Source: a candidate division TM6 bacterium UASB124 (GTDB taxonomy: Bacteria; Babelota; Babeliae; Babelales; RVW-14). From it: a stretch of DNA of 17,903 nucleotides. Shown one piece after another: positions 1 through 6,113 of this stretch. Location of the stretch: contig CAMBZK010000007.1 of assembly GCA_945872225.1 (NCBI GenBank), positions 1 to 17,903 of the forward strand, in the 5' to 3' direction. The position numbers were made by a program, and so were the translations under genes. Under the pieces are notes generated by a model, which was not told where the DNA came from, ran no database searches, and saw only the letters and a list, made by a program, of their open reading frames with translations. The first letter of the stretch is position 1, and each line of letters opens with the position of its first letter.

Positions 1-835
1 TGAAGGCACCTTTATGCAGGTAGCATTGTATAAAAATATGCAGCAGTGGTTGCCTGCGCTTGGGGCAAATGTTGATGCATCGCCAATTTTATACAGCTTG
101 CGTCGTTCAAAAGACGAGTACGAGCTAGATTTGATTTATAAAGCCGTCCAGATTACCAATATTGCGCATAAAGCGGCAGCTGATCTTATAAAACCTGGCA
201 AATTTGAATATGAGGTTCAAGCTGCCATCGAGAGCGTTTTTACCGGGCTTGCTGGTGCCACGACGTCGTTTCCATCAATTGTTGCTACTGGAAAGAATAC
301 AACGGTATTGCATTATACGCAGCGCAACAAAGAGCTGAAATCAAACGACCTAGTTGTTGTTGATATTGGGGCTGAGTATGGGTACTATGCGGCTGATTTG
401 ACCAGGACATATCCAGCATCAGGTACGTTTACTGCTCGTCAACGTGAAATTTATCAATTGGTACTTGATACGCAGTTATACGTTGAGTCTATTGCAATGC
501 CTGGGATGTACTTGAAAAATAGCAAATATACTGAACAGTCGCTGCATCACTTGGCGGTCCGCTATTTAGAAGAGCGCGGCTATGCGGAGTATTTTTGCCA
601 TGGGATAGGCCATTATATGGGGCTTGATGTGCATGACGTGGGTGATTACGATACCCCGTTAAAGCCTGGTGATGTATTTGCGATTGAGCCAGGGTTGTAC
701 CTGGCAGAAGAAAATATTGGTGTGCGTATTGAAGATGACTATGTCATGGCTGATGATGGGGCTGCTTGTTTGAGTTATGAGCTTCCCAAAGAAGTCGATG
801 AAATAGAGGCTTTGATGCAGCAACATCTTGATTAA
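1..835 (+). CDS. pepP: Xaa-Pro aminopeptidase (peptidase M24B), 5'-truncated by the window edge
   Basis: This metallo-aminopeptidase releases an N-terminal residue that precedes proline and probably acts in cytoplasmic peptide turnover. The reading frame is open to the window edge (codons from base 2), so the ATG at 14 is most likely internal and the N-terminal creatinase domain lies outside. The visible 273 residues after that Met form the C-terminal pita-bread catalytic domain. Counting that Met as 1, the five dinuclear-metal ligands are all present: D117 (VVVDIGAEYG), D128 (ADLTRTYP), H200 (HGIGHYMG), E225 (AIEPGLY) and E240 (GVRIEDD). The auxiliary histidines H100 (VLHY) and H207 (DVHDVG) are also there. 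The HGIGH...LDVHDVG pattern favours PepP over methionine aminopeptidase. The C-terminus is intact, ending at TAA just before the pyrG remnant. The enzyme should be active if the upstream half is intact. Confidence 0.93.
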   Translation, partial: EGTFMQVALYKNMQQWLPALGANVDASPILYSLRRSKDEYELDLIYKAVQITNIAHKAAADLIKPGKFEYEVQAAIESVFTGLAGATTSFPSIVATGKNTTVLHYTQRNKELKSNDLVVVDIGAEYGYYAADLTRTYPASGTFTARQREIYQLVLDTQLYVESIAMPGMYLKNSKYTEQSLHHLAVRYLEERGYAEYFCHGIGHYMGLDVHDVGDYDTPLKPGDVFAIEPGLYLAEENIGVRIEDDYVMADDGAACLSYELPKEVDEIEALMQQHLD

Positions 836-858
836 TTATAAAAGTAAAAAGGATCATT

Positions 859-1110
859 GTGATAGTTCAGCAGACAGCATTAGAGCTGGGTAGAGGATCT
901 GATAGCAAAATTATTGTCATAACCGGAGGGGTTTGCTCTTCTATTGGTAAGAGTGTTTTGATAACGGCTATTGGTGTTTTACTTAAAAATGCTGGCTACA
1001 GTATGAAGTGGGATCCATACCTTAATGTTGATCCTGGTACCATGTCTCCCATGGTACCAGGCGAAGTATTTATTACTGCTGATCATTTAAGGCAAAAAGA
1101 AGAGCTATAA
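859..1110 (+). pseudogene. pyrG: N-terminal remnant of CTP synthase (PyrG), 83 codons
   Basis: The peptide matches only the extreme N-terminus of CTP synthase, which converts UTP to CTP in pyrimidine synthesis and is normally about 540 residues. Visible hallmarks are the phosphate-binding loop (ITGGVCSSIGKS; family usually ends GKG) and the block WDPYLNVDPGTMSP followed by GEVFIT. Three residues are missing before the KWDPY block relative to the family. The usual YQH before GEVF is replaced by MVP, encoded by one arm of a palindrome. After GEVFIT the family likeness stops and a short tail ends at TAA. The rest of the synthetase domain and the whole glutaminase domain are absent, so it cannot be a CTP synthase. 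The GTG start has a good ribosome site (AAAAGGA, 847-853) and the stop overlaps the next gene's ATG, so it may still be translated. A domesticated small protein is possible but less likely than decay. Confidence 0.85.
1033..1061. repeat. Perfect 12-bp inverted repeat inside the pyrG remnant
   Basis: CCTGGTACCATG (1033-1044) and its exact reverse complement CATGGTACCAGG (1050-1061) flank a 5-nt spacer, TCTCC. The right arm encodes MVPG where CTP synthases have YQHG. The arm therefore looks like a templated copy of the left arm rather than ancestral sequence. No T-run follows, so this is not an intrinsic terminator. Confidence 0.9.
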
Positions 1111-2069
1111 TGAAATTATTGCATATCGTTGGGTTATTATTTGTAGGGATGTTGTCGGTTATGGAAGCAGGATTAACACAAAACAATGAAATAATGTCGG
1201 TTGGAGGCTTTATTGATCTACCTCAAGGTAAAGTTTGGTATCGAAAATTCTTTACTCAGGCGGTTGAGCATGATGCTCCCTTGATCGTTCTGCACGGGGG
1301 ACCTGGTTGTACGCATGACTATTTACAGGGTTTGTCTGCACTTGCAAGCAAAGTGCCGGTAATTTTGTACGATCAGGGAGATTGCGGAAAGTCTGCGAGT
1401 GCTGATCCAGACAAAGAGGCTTGGACACTTGAACGCTTTTCTCAGGAGCTTGAAGGTGTTGTAGACTATTTTAAAGTAGCCAAGGTGCACCTTATGGGCC
1501 ATTCGTGGGGCGCTGCACCGGTGGTATCATATGCTGCAAGTCACCCTGGGAAAATGGCGAGTGTTGTGCTTGCTAGCCCATTATTGAGTACAGCTCAGTG
1601 GCTGGCTGATGCGGAACGGCTATTAAAAAAAATGCCTGAACAAATGCAAAAAACAATTGCACAGCATGAGCAGGCTAAAACGTTTGGCGACCAGGCTTAC
1701 CAAGAAGCGGTAAATGCGTACTACGGGCAATTTTTGTGCCGTGTAGTCTGGCCAGAAGCTTTACAAAAAACGTTTCAATCTCTGAATTTCGACATGTACC
1801 ACACCATGTGGGGGCCAAGCGAATTTACCGTAACGGGAAGTTTGCGTGATCTTGATTGTTTGCAAGATTTGGCTGCCATTAAATGTCCTGTTCTCTTCAC
1901 GTGTGGGCGGTTTGATGAGGCAACCCCTGAGACGGTTACTGCTGTGGCTAGCACGGTTGACCACGGTCGCGCCGTGGTATTTGAACAGAGTGCTCACTTC
2001 GCGATGCTTGAAGAGCCTAAAGCCTATCAGGCGGTGCTGGCTGACTTTTTTAAAGAAATAAAAGCGTAA
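1110..2069 (+). CDS. Alpha/beta hydrolase, proline iminopeptidase-like (peptidase S33), probably exported
   Basis: A serine hydrolase of 319 residues resembling prolyl aminopeptidases, which cut N-terminal proline from peptides. HGGPG (62-66) supplies the oxyanion hole. GHSWGA (130-135) is the nucleophile elbow with S132, and D269 in GRFDE and H296 in SAHFAML complete the triad. The family's YDQRGxGxS strand reads YDQGDCGKS (87-95), a departure from consensus. Residues 1-20 (MKLLHIVGLLFVGMLSVMEA) look like a signal peptide or membrane anchor, pointing to the periplasm or envelope; cytoplasmic relatives lack this. The ATG overlaps the pyrG remnant's TAA by one base, so translation may be coupled to it, with purine-rich AAGAAGAG (1096-1103) as a possible ribosome site. 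Together with the upstream PepP it suggests proline-peptide scavenging. Exact substrate is unproven; esterase or another S33 activity is possible. Confidence 0.85.
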   Translation: MKLLHIVGLLFVGMLSVMEAGLTQNNEIMSVGGFIDLPQGKVWYRKFFTQAVEHDAPLIVLHGGPGCTHDYLQGLSALASKVPVILYDQGDCGKSASADPDKEAWTLERFSQELEGVVDYFKVAKVHLMGHSWGAAPVVSYAASHPGKMASVVLASPLLSTAQWLADAERLLKKMPEQMQKTIAQHEQAKTFGDQAYQEAVNAYYGQFLCRVVWPEALQKTFQSLNFDMYHTMWGPSEFTVTGSLRDLDCLQDLAAIKCPVLFTCGRFDEATPETVTAVASTVDHGRAVVFEQSAHFAMLEEPKAYQAVLADFFKEIKA

Positions 2070-2135
2070 CAAGTTTCAGTTTGAATAAAATCAGGATGGT
2101 CGGGTGTTGTTTTGTAAGCTTTCAGCGCTTTCTAT

Positions 2136-2164
2136 TTGACCAAATTAATAAAATGACCTACAAT
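2136..2164 (+). promoter_or_regulatory. Sigma70-type promoter for rplM
   Basis: TTGACC (2136-2141) and TACAAT (2159-2164) are separated by exactly 17 nt, each one mismatch from consensus. Transcription would begin near 2171, giving a leader of about 40 nt before the L13 start at 2214. It lies in the 144-nt gap after the hydrolase, so rplM need not depend on upstream genes. Confidence 0.75.
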
Positions 2165-2213
2165 TATGCAAAATTATTTCTTTTTCGATATATAACTTTT
2201 TTGGAATAAACTC

Positions 2214-2651
2214 ATGGATATGAATAGCGCTTTTTTTCTAAAAACTGCGGACCGTAAGCCTCGCTGGCACGTTATCGATGCATCAGGCAAAGTTCTTGGT
2301 CGTTTGTGTACCGAAGTGGCTGATATTTTGCGTGGCAAAGATAAGGCACTATACACCCCTCATGCTGACGGCGGTGATTATGTTGTTATCACTAATTGCG
2401 AAAAAATCCACTTGACTGGTGACAAACTCAAGCAAAAAATGTACGAGTTTTTCTCTGGGCATCGTAGTGGTTTGAAGCTTATTGCTGCTCGTGATATGAT
2501 GGCTAAGAAACCTGAATACCTTATTTGGCACGGCGTAAAAGGTATGTTGCCAAAAAACAAGTTGAGCCGCGAAGTTCTTAAAAAACTTAAGGTTTATCCT
2601 GGTATGGACCATCCTCATAAAGCCCAAATTGAAGGCTTTCCTGTTAAGTAG
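2214..2651 (+). CDS. rplM: 50S ribosomal protein L13
   Basis: L13 is an early-assembling 23S rRNA binding protein of the large subunit. The 145-residue product matches the usual length (about 142). It carries the family's characteristic segments: WHVIDASGKVLGRL near residues 18-31, the GKDK...YTPH stretch around 41-50, GDYVVITN near 54-61, and the C-terminal GMLPKNKLSR and YPGMDHPH motifs. The chosen ATG is preceded by a weak TTGGA (2202-2206); an in-frame ATG at 2220 is an alternative start. In most bacteria rpsI (S9) follows directly, but here a terminator and lpxC follow instead. rplM is therefore a single-gene unit with its own promoter, and rpsI must be elsewhere or missing. Confidence 0.97.
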   Translation: MDMNSAFFLKTADRKPRWHVIDASGKVLGRLCTEVADILRGKDKALYTPHADGGDYVVITNCEKIHLTGDKLKQKMYEFFSGHRSGLKLIAARDMMAKKPEYLIWHGVKGMLPKNKLSREVLKKLKVYPGMDHPHKAQIEGFPVK

Positions 2652-2677
2652 TGGTACTTACATAAGCAAAAAATATG

Positions 2678-2707
2678 AAGCGCAGAACAATCGTTCTGCG
2701 CTTTTTT
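2678..2707 (+). terminator. Intrinsic terminator after rplM
   Basis: AAGCGCAGAAC (2678-2688) pairs perfectly over 11 bp with GTTCTGCGCTT (2693-2703) across the loop AATC. The stem runs into six T residues (2702-2707). It lies 26 nt after the L13 stop and just upstream of the lpxC ribosome site, so lpxC must be read through or have a promoter I cannot see. Confidence 0.88.
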
Positions 2708-2722
2708 ATTGAGGATTTTTCA

Positions 2723-3568
2723 ATGGTGTTTCAAAAAACGCTACAGGCACCTATTGTTATGCAAGGGATTGGGGTGCATGCTGGGATTGCGTCAACGATA
2801 GAGTTGCGACCGGCACCGGAAAACACGGGTATTGTTTTTATCAATATACATAATCTAAAGCAGCGTATACGCATAGGGAGTGTTGTTCCTGATGCTGCCA
2901 TGCATGCAACGGTTATTAAAACTGATGGCTGGCATGTGAGCACCATAGAGCATCTGATGGCTGCTTTATGGGCGTTTGGTATAACTAATCTAGAAATTTT
3001 AGTGACTGGTACAGAGGTGCCCATATTGGACGGAAGTGCCCTTTTGTTTTGCCACGAAATTAGAAGGGTTGGGGTTGCCCAGCAGCAACAACATGCGATT
3101 ACTATTTCGCCTAAAGAAGATGTTGTGCTTGCTGATGATCGAGGGCGGTCGTTAGTAATAAAGCCAGCAAGAGAAGGGCTATCTATTACCTATATCGCAG
3201 ATTTTAAATCGCCGCTTGTCGGTGAGCGTACATTCGCATTGGGATTGACAACGGAGTGTTTTGAGCAGGTTGTAGCACCGGCGCGGACGTTTGGGTTTCT
3301 TGATCAATTACCCTTGTTGCGGCAATATAATTTAGCTCGTGGAACGTCTCTTGGGAACACGCTGGTAATAGGCGATGATATGATTAATCCAATGCGCTTA
3401 CCAGGAGAATGTATTCGGCATAAGATGCTAGATCTTATTGGCGATATGGGGCTTCTTGGGGTTAGCTTAGTGGCAAATGTTGTTGCAACTAAGACTGGAC
3501 ATGATTTTAATCGTCTTCTCGTGAAGCATTACAAAGAACATCCAGCGTTGTGGACTGTTATTATTTGA
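2723..3568 (+). CDS. lpxC: UDP-3-O-acyl-N-acetylglucosamine deacetylase (LpxC)
   Basis: LpxC is the zinc amidase that commits UDP-acyl-GlcNAc to lipid A synthesis, so the organism probably builds an LPS-type outer membrane. The product has 281 residues from the start chosen here, near the length of compact LpxC proteins. Zinc ligands are H77 (STIEHLMAAL), H233 and D237 (HKMLDLIGD). E76 is the likely catalytic base and H260 (GHDFNRLL) the general acid. The N-terminal GIGVHAG, VPILDGSA (99-106) and APARTFGFL (185-193) motifs are also present. I chose ATG 2723 because GAGGA (2711-2715) sits 7 nt upstream. An in-frame ATG at 2675 would begin inside the region forming the rplM terminator hairpin and adds 16 residues (MKRRTIVLRF...) with no family match. 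A converging rseP follows. Confidence 0.96.
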   Translation: MVFQKTLQAPIVMQGIGVHAGIASTIELRPAPENTGIVFINIHNLKQRIRIGSVVPDAAMHATVIKTDGWHVSTIEHLMAALWAFGITNLEILVTGTEVPILDGSALLFCHEIRRVGVAQQQQHAITISPKEDVVLADDRGRSLVIKPAREGLSITYIADFKSPLVGERTFALGLTTECFEQVVAPARTFGFLDQLPLLRQYNLARGTSLGNTLVIGDDMINPMRLPGECIRHKMLDLIGDMGLLGVSLVANVVATKTGHDFNRLLVKHYKEHPALWTVII

Positions 3569-3578
3569 TTTTGCAGTT

Positions 3579-3631
3579 TTAGTGATTGATTGACTAGAGA
3601 CAGACTATTCACCTAGTCAATCAATCACTAA
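3579..3631. repeat. Perfect 19-bp inverted repeat between convergent lpxC and rseP
   Basis: TTAGTGATTGATTGACTAG (3579-3597) is followed after a 15-nt spacer by its exact reverse complement at 3613-3631. It fills most of the 89-nt gap between the two converging stops. The stem would be long but AT-rich, and neither side has a downstream T-run. It could be a two-way transcription stop or mRNA 3' stabiliser, or a repeated element. The sequence alone does not decide. Confidence 0.9.
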
Positions 3632-3657
3632 GAGAATTATTTAAAAACTCTTGTTAG

Positions 3658-4848
3658 TTAAAATAAATTACTCAGCATATTGAGTAAAGCGCTGATTTTT
3701 GCTCCGAATAAGTACACAATATCACGGTATGTTAGGAATGCAAAAAGACCTAGGAAAATTACCCATGAGCCAATGTCGATGGTATTCTTTAAAGCATGTG
3801 GCAATTTGCGTCGTATAATAGCCTCAATGCTGATAAACAGAATTTGACCACCGTCTAGTGCCCCGATAGGTAAGAGGTTAATAAGTGCTAAGTTGATACT
3901 CAAAAGAGCTAAAAAGATGAGCAATGGGACTACGCCGTGCTGTGCAGAGGTCGCGCTCATTGAGATGATCATTAAGGGGCCGCCGGCTCCATCAAGACTG
4001 CGCTGAGAAAAGAGGCGTTTAATACTGTCAATAATTAAAACAATATTTTGGTTAGTGTAATCAAAGCCAGCTTTAATAGCTTGTAAAAATGGTAACTTAG
4101 GTAGGGGGAATAGAAAATTTGCGCCTAGAGAGCCAATAGTTGTATTTTGTGATTGTTTGGTGCCAAGTGTAACTGGCAAGGCAATTTCTTCATGGTTACG
4201 TTCGAGGATAATAATAATTTCTTTGTTAGGGTTTGCCTGGATAGCAGCTAAAAGTTGTTGTTGGGCGTCTGCTATGAGTGTATCGTTTGGGGCTAAATCA
4301 AGGGTGTCCATGATAGCATTTTCGTGTGCTAAGTTAGGGGTCTTAACTGCTATAATGGCGTCTCCAGGCCTTAGGCCAGCATTTTCGGCGGCAGATTGTT
4401 TAACGATATCAACAACCATAACAGCTTGTTTGCTAGATGATCCAGAGAGAAATAAGCCACAAAATACTATATATGCAAACAGTAAATTAAACACAATGCC
4501 ACCGAGTGACACAAGTAGTTTTTGCCAGTATGGCTTTGTCTCATAGGATAAATCACCGGTCATGTTTGCATGTTCTTGATTTCCCTGTCCAATTTCAGCG
4601 CTTCCTGCCATTTCAACGTAACCGCCAAGGGGAATGAGTGCCAAGCGAAAGTTCGTTGATCCTAGCTGTTTCCTGAAGAGCTCTGGGCCAAATCCAATAG
4701 AAAATGTTGGCGTATAGATGCCAAAGATTTTACAAAACAAAAAATGCCCTCCCTCATGAATGGCAATAAGGCTTCCAAAGCCTACAATAGCATAAAATAA
4801 AGGAACTATTTTTTGCGTAATAATTAAAAAAACGTCATGAAATACCAT
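3658..4848 (-). CDS. rseP: RIP metalloprotease RseP / site-2 protease (M50)
   Basis: An inner-membrane zinc protease that cuts transmembrane substrates; in E. coli RseP cleaves anti-sigma factor RseA during envelope stress and clears signal-peptide remnants. The 396-residue form chosen here has HEGGH (31-35, catalytic E32) in the first membrane segment. GGIVFNLLFAYIVFCGLFL (116-134) forms a second, and a single PDZ domain spans roughly 137-225, including NAGLRPGDAI. NLLPIGALDGG (324-334) supplies the third zinc ligand, and a last hydrophobic segment lies near 359-373. E. coli RseP has two PDZ domains and about 450 residues. ATG 4848 has AAAGGG (4854-4859) at good spacing; an in-frame ATG at 4884 would add 12 residues but lacks a ribosome site. 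No anti-sigma factor or bam genes are adjacent, so the substrate is unknown. Confidence 0.94.
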   Translation of the reverse strand: MVFHDVFLIITQKIVPLFYAIVGFGSLIAIHEGGHFLFCKIFGIYTPTFSIGFGPELFRKQLGSTNFRLALIPLGGYVEMAGSAEIGQGNQEHANMTGDLSYETKPYWQKLLVSLGGIVFNLLFAYIVFCGLFLSGSSSKQAVMVVDIVKQSAAENAGLRPGDAIIAVKTPNLAHENAIMDTLDLAPNDTLIADAQQQLLAAIQANPNKEIIIILERNHEEIALPVTLGTKQSQNTTIGSLGANFLFPLPKLPFLQAIKAGFDYTNQNIVLIIDSIKRLFSQRSLDGAGGPLMIISMSATSAQHGVVPLLIFLALLSINLALINLLPIGALDGGQILFISIEAIIRRKLPHALKNTIDIGSWVIFLGLFAFLTYRDIVYLFGAKISALLNMLSNLF

Positions 4849-5033
4849 AATAACCCTTTGCTTGATTAATGAAATTGTATGCACGAGTATTACAAAAAAT
4901 TTTCCTGCTTGCTATCTTCTGTGCAAAAGTTACCATTTGGAAAGACAAACAGAAATAATGGTGTTCTATTTTTTAATAATTCAATAAAAAAAGGACGTTA
5001 ATGCAGGGGAAAAATCTTTTGAATATTTTGTAC

Positions 5034-5061
5034 TTGAAAAAATCCCTAAAAAAGATAGAAT
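5034..5061 (+). promoter_or_regulatory. Candidate sigma70 promoter for the rpsL cluster
   Basis: TTGAAA (5034-5039) and TAGAAT (5056-5061) are 16 nt apart, with two and one mismatches to consensus. Initiation near 5068 would give a leader of roughly 160 nt before rpsL, which contains the dyad at 5108-5155. It overlaps the possible frameshifted ORF, so at most one of the two interpretations is fully right. No better promoter was found in the gap. Confidence 0.25.
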
Positions 5062-5107
5062 TGTTGCTGTTGTTCGCGTAAATTCTGGGATTGCCAGAAA
5101 AGTAACG

Positions 5108-5155
5108 GCGAATTCTTACGTTGTTTTCAGGGTTGTTACCATTTTGGTAATTCGC
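5108..5155 (+). promoter_or_regulatory. Nested dyad symmetry in the presumed rpsL leader
   Basis: GCGAATT (5108-5114) is complementary to AATTCGC (5149-5155). Inside it TTACCA (5136-5141) and TGGTAA (5145-5150) form a 6-bp stem with a 3-nt loop. The two helices share bases 5149-5150, so they are partly alternative. The position 76-123 nt before the S12 start would suit leader control, but no protein-binding motif is recognised. Confidence 0.3.
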
Positions 5156-5230
5156 TGTGGCACCAAAGAGTGAACAAAAAGTAATAAATAAGTACGGGCA
5201 TAATCAACGTTTCTAATGGGATTATAAGCT

Positions 5231-5614
5231 ATGCCAACAATCAATCAATTAGTGCGCATCGGGCGCCAAAAACCTAAGAACAGGACGAAGTCTCCTGCTC
5301 TTGTATCATCTCCACAACGTCGTGGGGTGTGTACTCGTGTAACAACCATGACGCCGAAAAAACCTAACTCAGCGCTTCGTAAAATTGCGCGTGTCAAGCT
5401 TACGACTGGCAAAGAGGTTACGGCTTATATCCCTGGCGAAGGCCACAATCTCCAGGAACACTCAGTGGTGTTGGTTCGTGGTGGTCGTGTAAAAGACTTG
5501 CCTGGCGTGCGCTATCATATTGTGCGGGGTACGCTTGACTGTGCTGGTGTTACGGGTCGTATGCAATCTCGTTCATTGTATGGTGCAAAGCGTAAGAAGA
5601 AAGGTGATAAATAA
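5231..5614 (+). CDS. rpsL: 30S ribosomal protein S12
   Basis: S12 lies at the subunit interface near the decoding centre and governs translational accuracy. The 127-residue product is close to the family length (about 124). It carries the hallmark blocks QRRGVCTRV (29-37), TPKKPNSALRK (41-51), GEGHNLQEHS (69-78) and RGGRVKDLPGVRYH (83-96). The residues whose mutation gives streptomycin resistance are wild type (K43, K88, P91), so S12 itself predicts sensitivity. D89 is the residue that RimO methylthiolates in other bacteria. It opens the str cluster: its TAA overlaps the rpsG ATG by one base (TAATG), implying coupled translation. The ribosome site is weak (GGGA, 5218-5221). Confidence 0.99.
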   Translation: MPTINQLVRIGRQKPKNRTKSPALVSSPQRRGVCTRVTTMTPKKPNSALRKIARVKLTTGKEVTAYIPGEGHNLQEHSVVLVRGGRVKDLPGVRYHIVRGTLDCAGVTGRMQSRSLYGAKRKKKGDK

Positions 5615-6096
5615 TGCCTCGTCGTAAAAAAGTCTTATTAAAAAGAGATATTGGAGTTGATGACCGTTTTGGCTCATTGCTCATTCAAAAATTTATTAAT
5701 GTTATCATGGAGCGCGGCAAAAAAAGCATCGCTCGTTCTATTGTGTACGAAGCTTTCGATTGCATCAGCCAAAAACTAAGTGGCGATGATAAGAAGGCTT
5801 TTATCCTGTTTGAAAAAGCAATGGAAAACATTAAACCATACGTAGAAGTTCGTTCACGCCGTGTTGGTGGTGGTGTGTATCAAATTCCTACTGAAGTTAG
5901 AGCTGGCAGACAAATGTCCCTCTCTCTTCGTTGGTTAATTGATTCTGCTGCATCACGCTCCGACAAAACGATGGGCAAAAGACTTGCTTCAGAACTGTTG
6001 GATGCTGCTGATGGTCACGGTAATGCGGTAAAGAAAAAGAACGATGTGCATCGTATGGCCGAAGCAAATCGCGCCTTCTCTCACTATGCTTGGTAA
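5614..6096 (+). CDS. rpsG: 30S ribosomal protein S7
   Basis: S7 nucleates assembly of the 30S head and contacts E-site tRNA; in E. coli it is also the translational repressor of the str operon. The product has 160 residues, against about 156 in the family. It shows the standard N-terminus MPRRKK, the KFINVIMERGKK helix region near 26-37, VRSRRVGGGVYQIP (79-92) with the rRNA-binding beta hairpin, and the C-terminal DVHRMAEANRAFSHYAW signature. Translation probably depends on rpsL because the start overlaps its stop. fusA follows after 17 nt. Confidence 0.99.
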   Translation: MPRRKKVLLKRDIGVDDRFGSLLIQKFINVIMERGKKSIARSIVYEAFDCISQKLSGDDKKAFILFEKAMENIKPYVEVRSRRVGGGVYQIPTEVRAGRQMSLSLRWLIDSAASRSDKTMGKRLASELLDAADGHGNAVKKKNDVHRMAEANRAFSHYAW

Positions 6097-6113
6097 GAAT
6101 AAGGGCGATTTTC

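Larger units (their letters stand above)
5001..5173 (+). pseudogene. Possible frameshifted small ORF between rseP and rpsL, unidentified
   Basis: An ATG at 5001 has a good ribosome site (AAGGA, 4991-4995, 5 nt away) but its frame closes at 5079-5081 after 26 codons. The +2 frame is open without a start from 4988 to a TGA at 5171-5173 and reads protein-like (for example FEYFVLEKIPKKDRIVAVVR). One extra G in the GGGG run at 5006-5009 would join the two into a 57-residue ORF. This suggests a relic with a homopolymer frameshift, or a sequence error. I recognise no family. The remainder of the 346-nt gap 4885-5230 shows no other gene; it must hold the promoters of divergent rseP and rpsL. Confidence 0.3.

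Noticed and set aside
3315..3340. TATAAT within lpxC as a promoter
   Set aside because: It falls mid-gene with no good -35 partner and no gene on the same strand for it to serve.
4157..4546. Plus-strand ORF of 129 codons inside rseP
   Set aside because: It is antisense to the PDZ-containing part of a well-supported protease gene and resembles no family.
6090..6113. Upstream ATG for fusA overlapping rpsG
   Set aside because: It adds eight residues without family match, while the ATG at 6114 has AAGGG at proper distance and the standard EF-G N-terminus.
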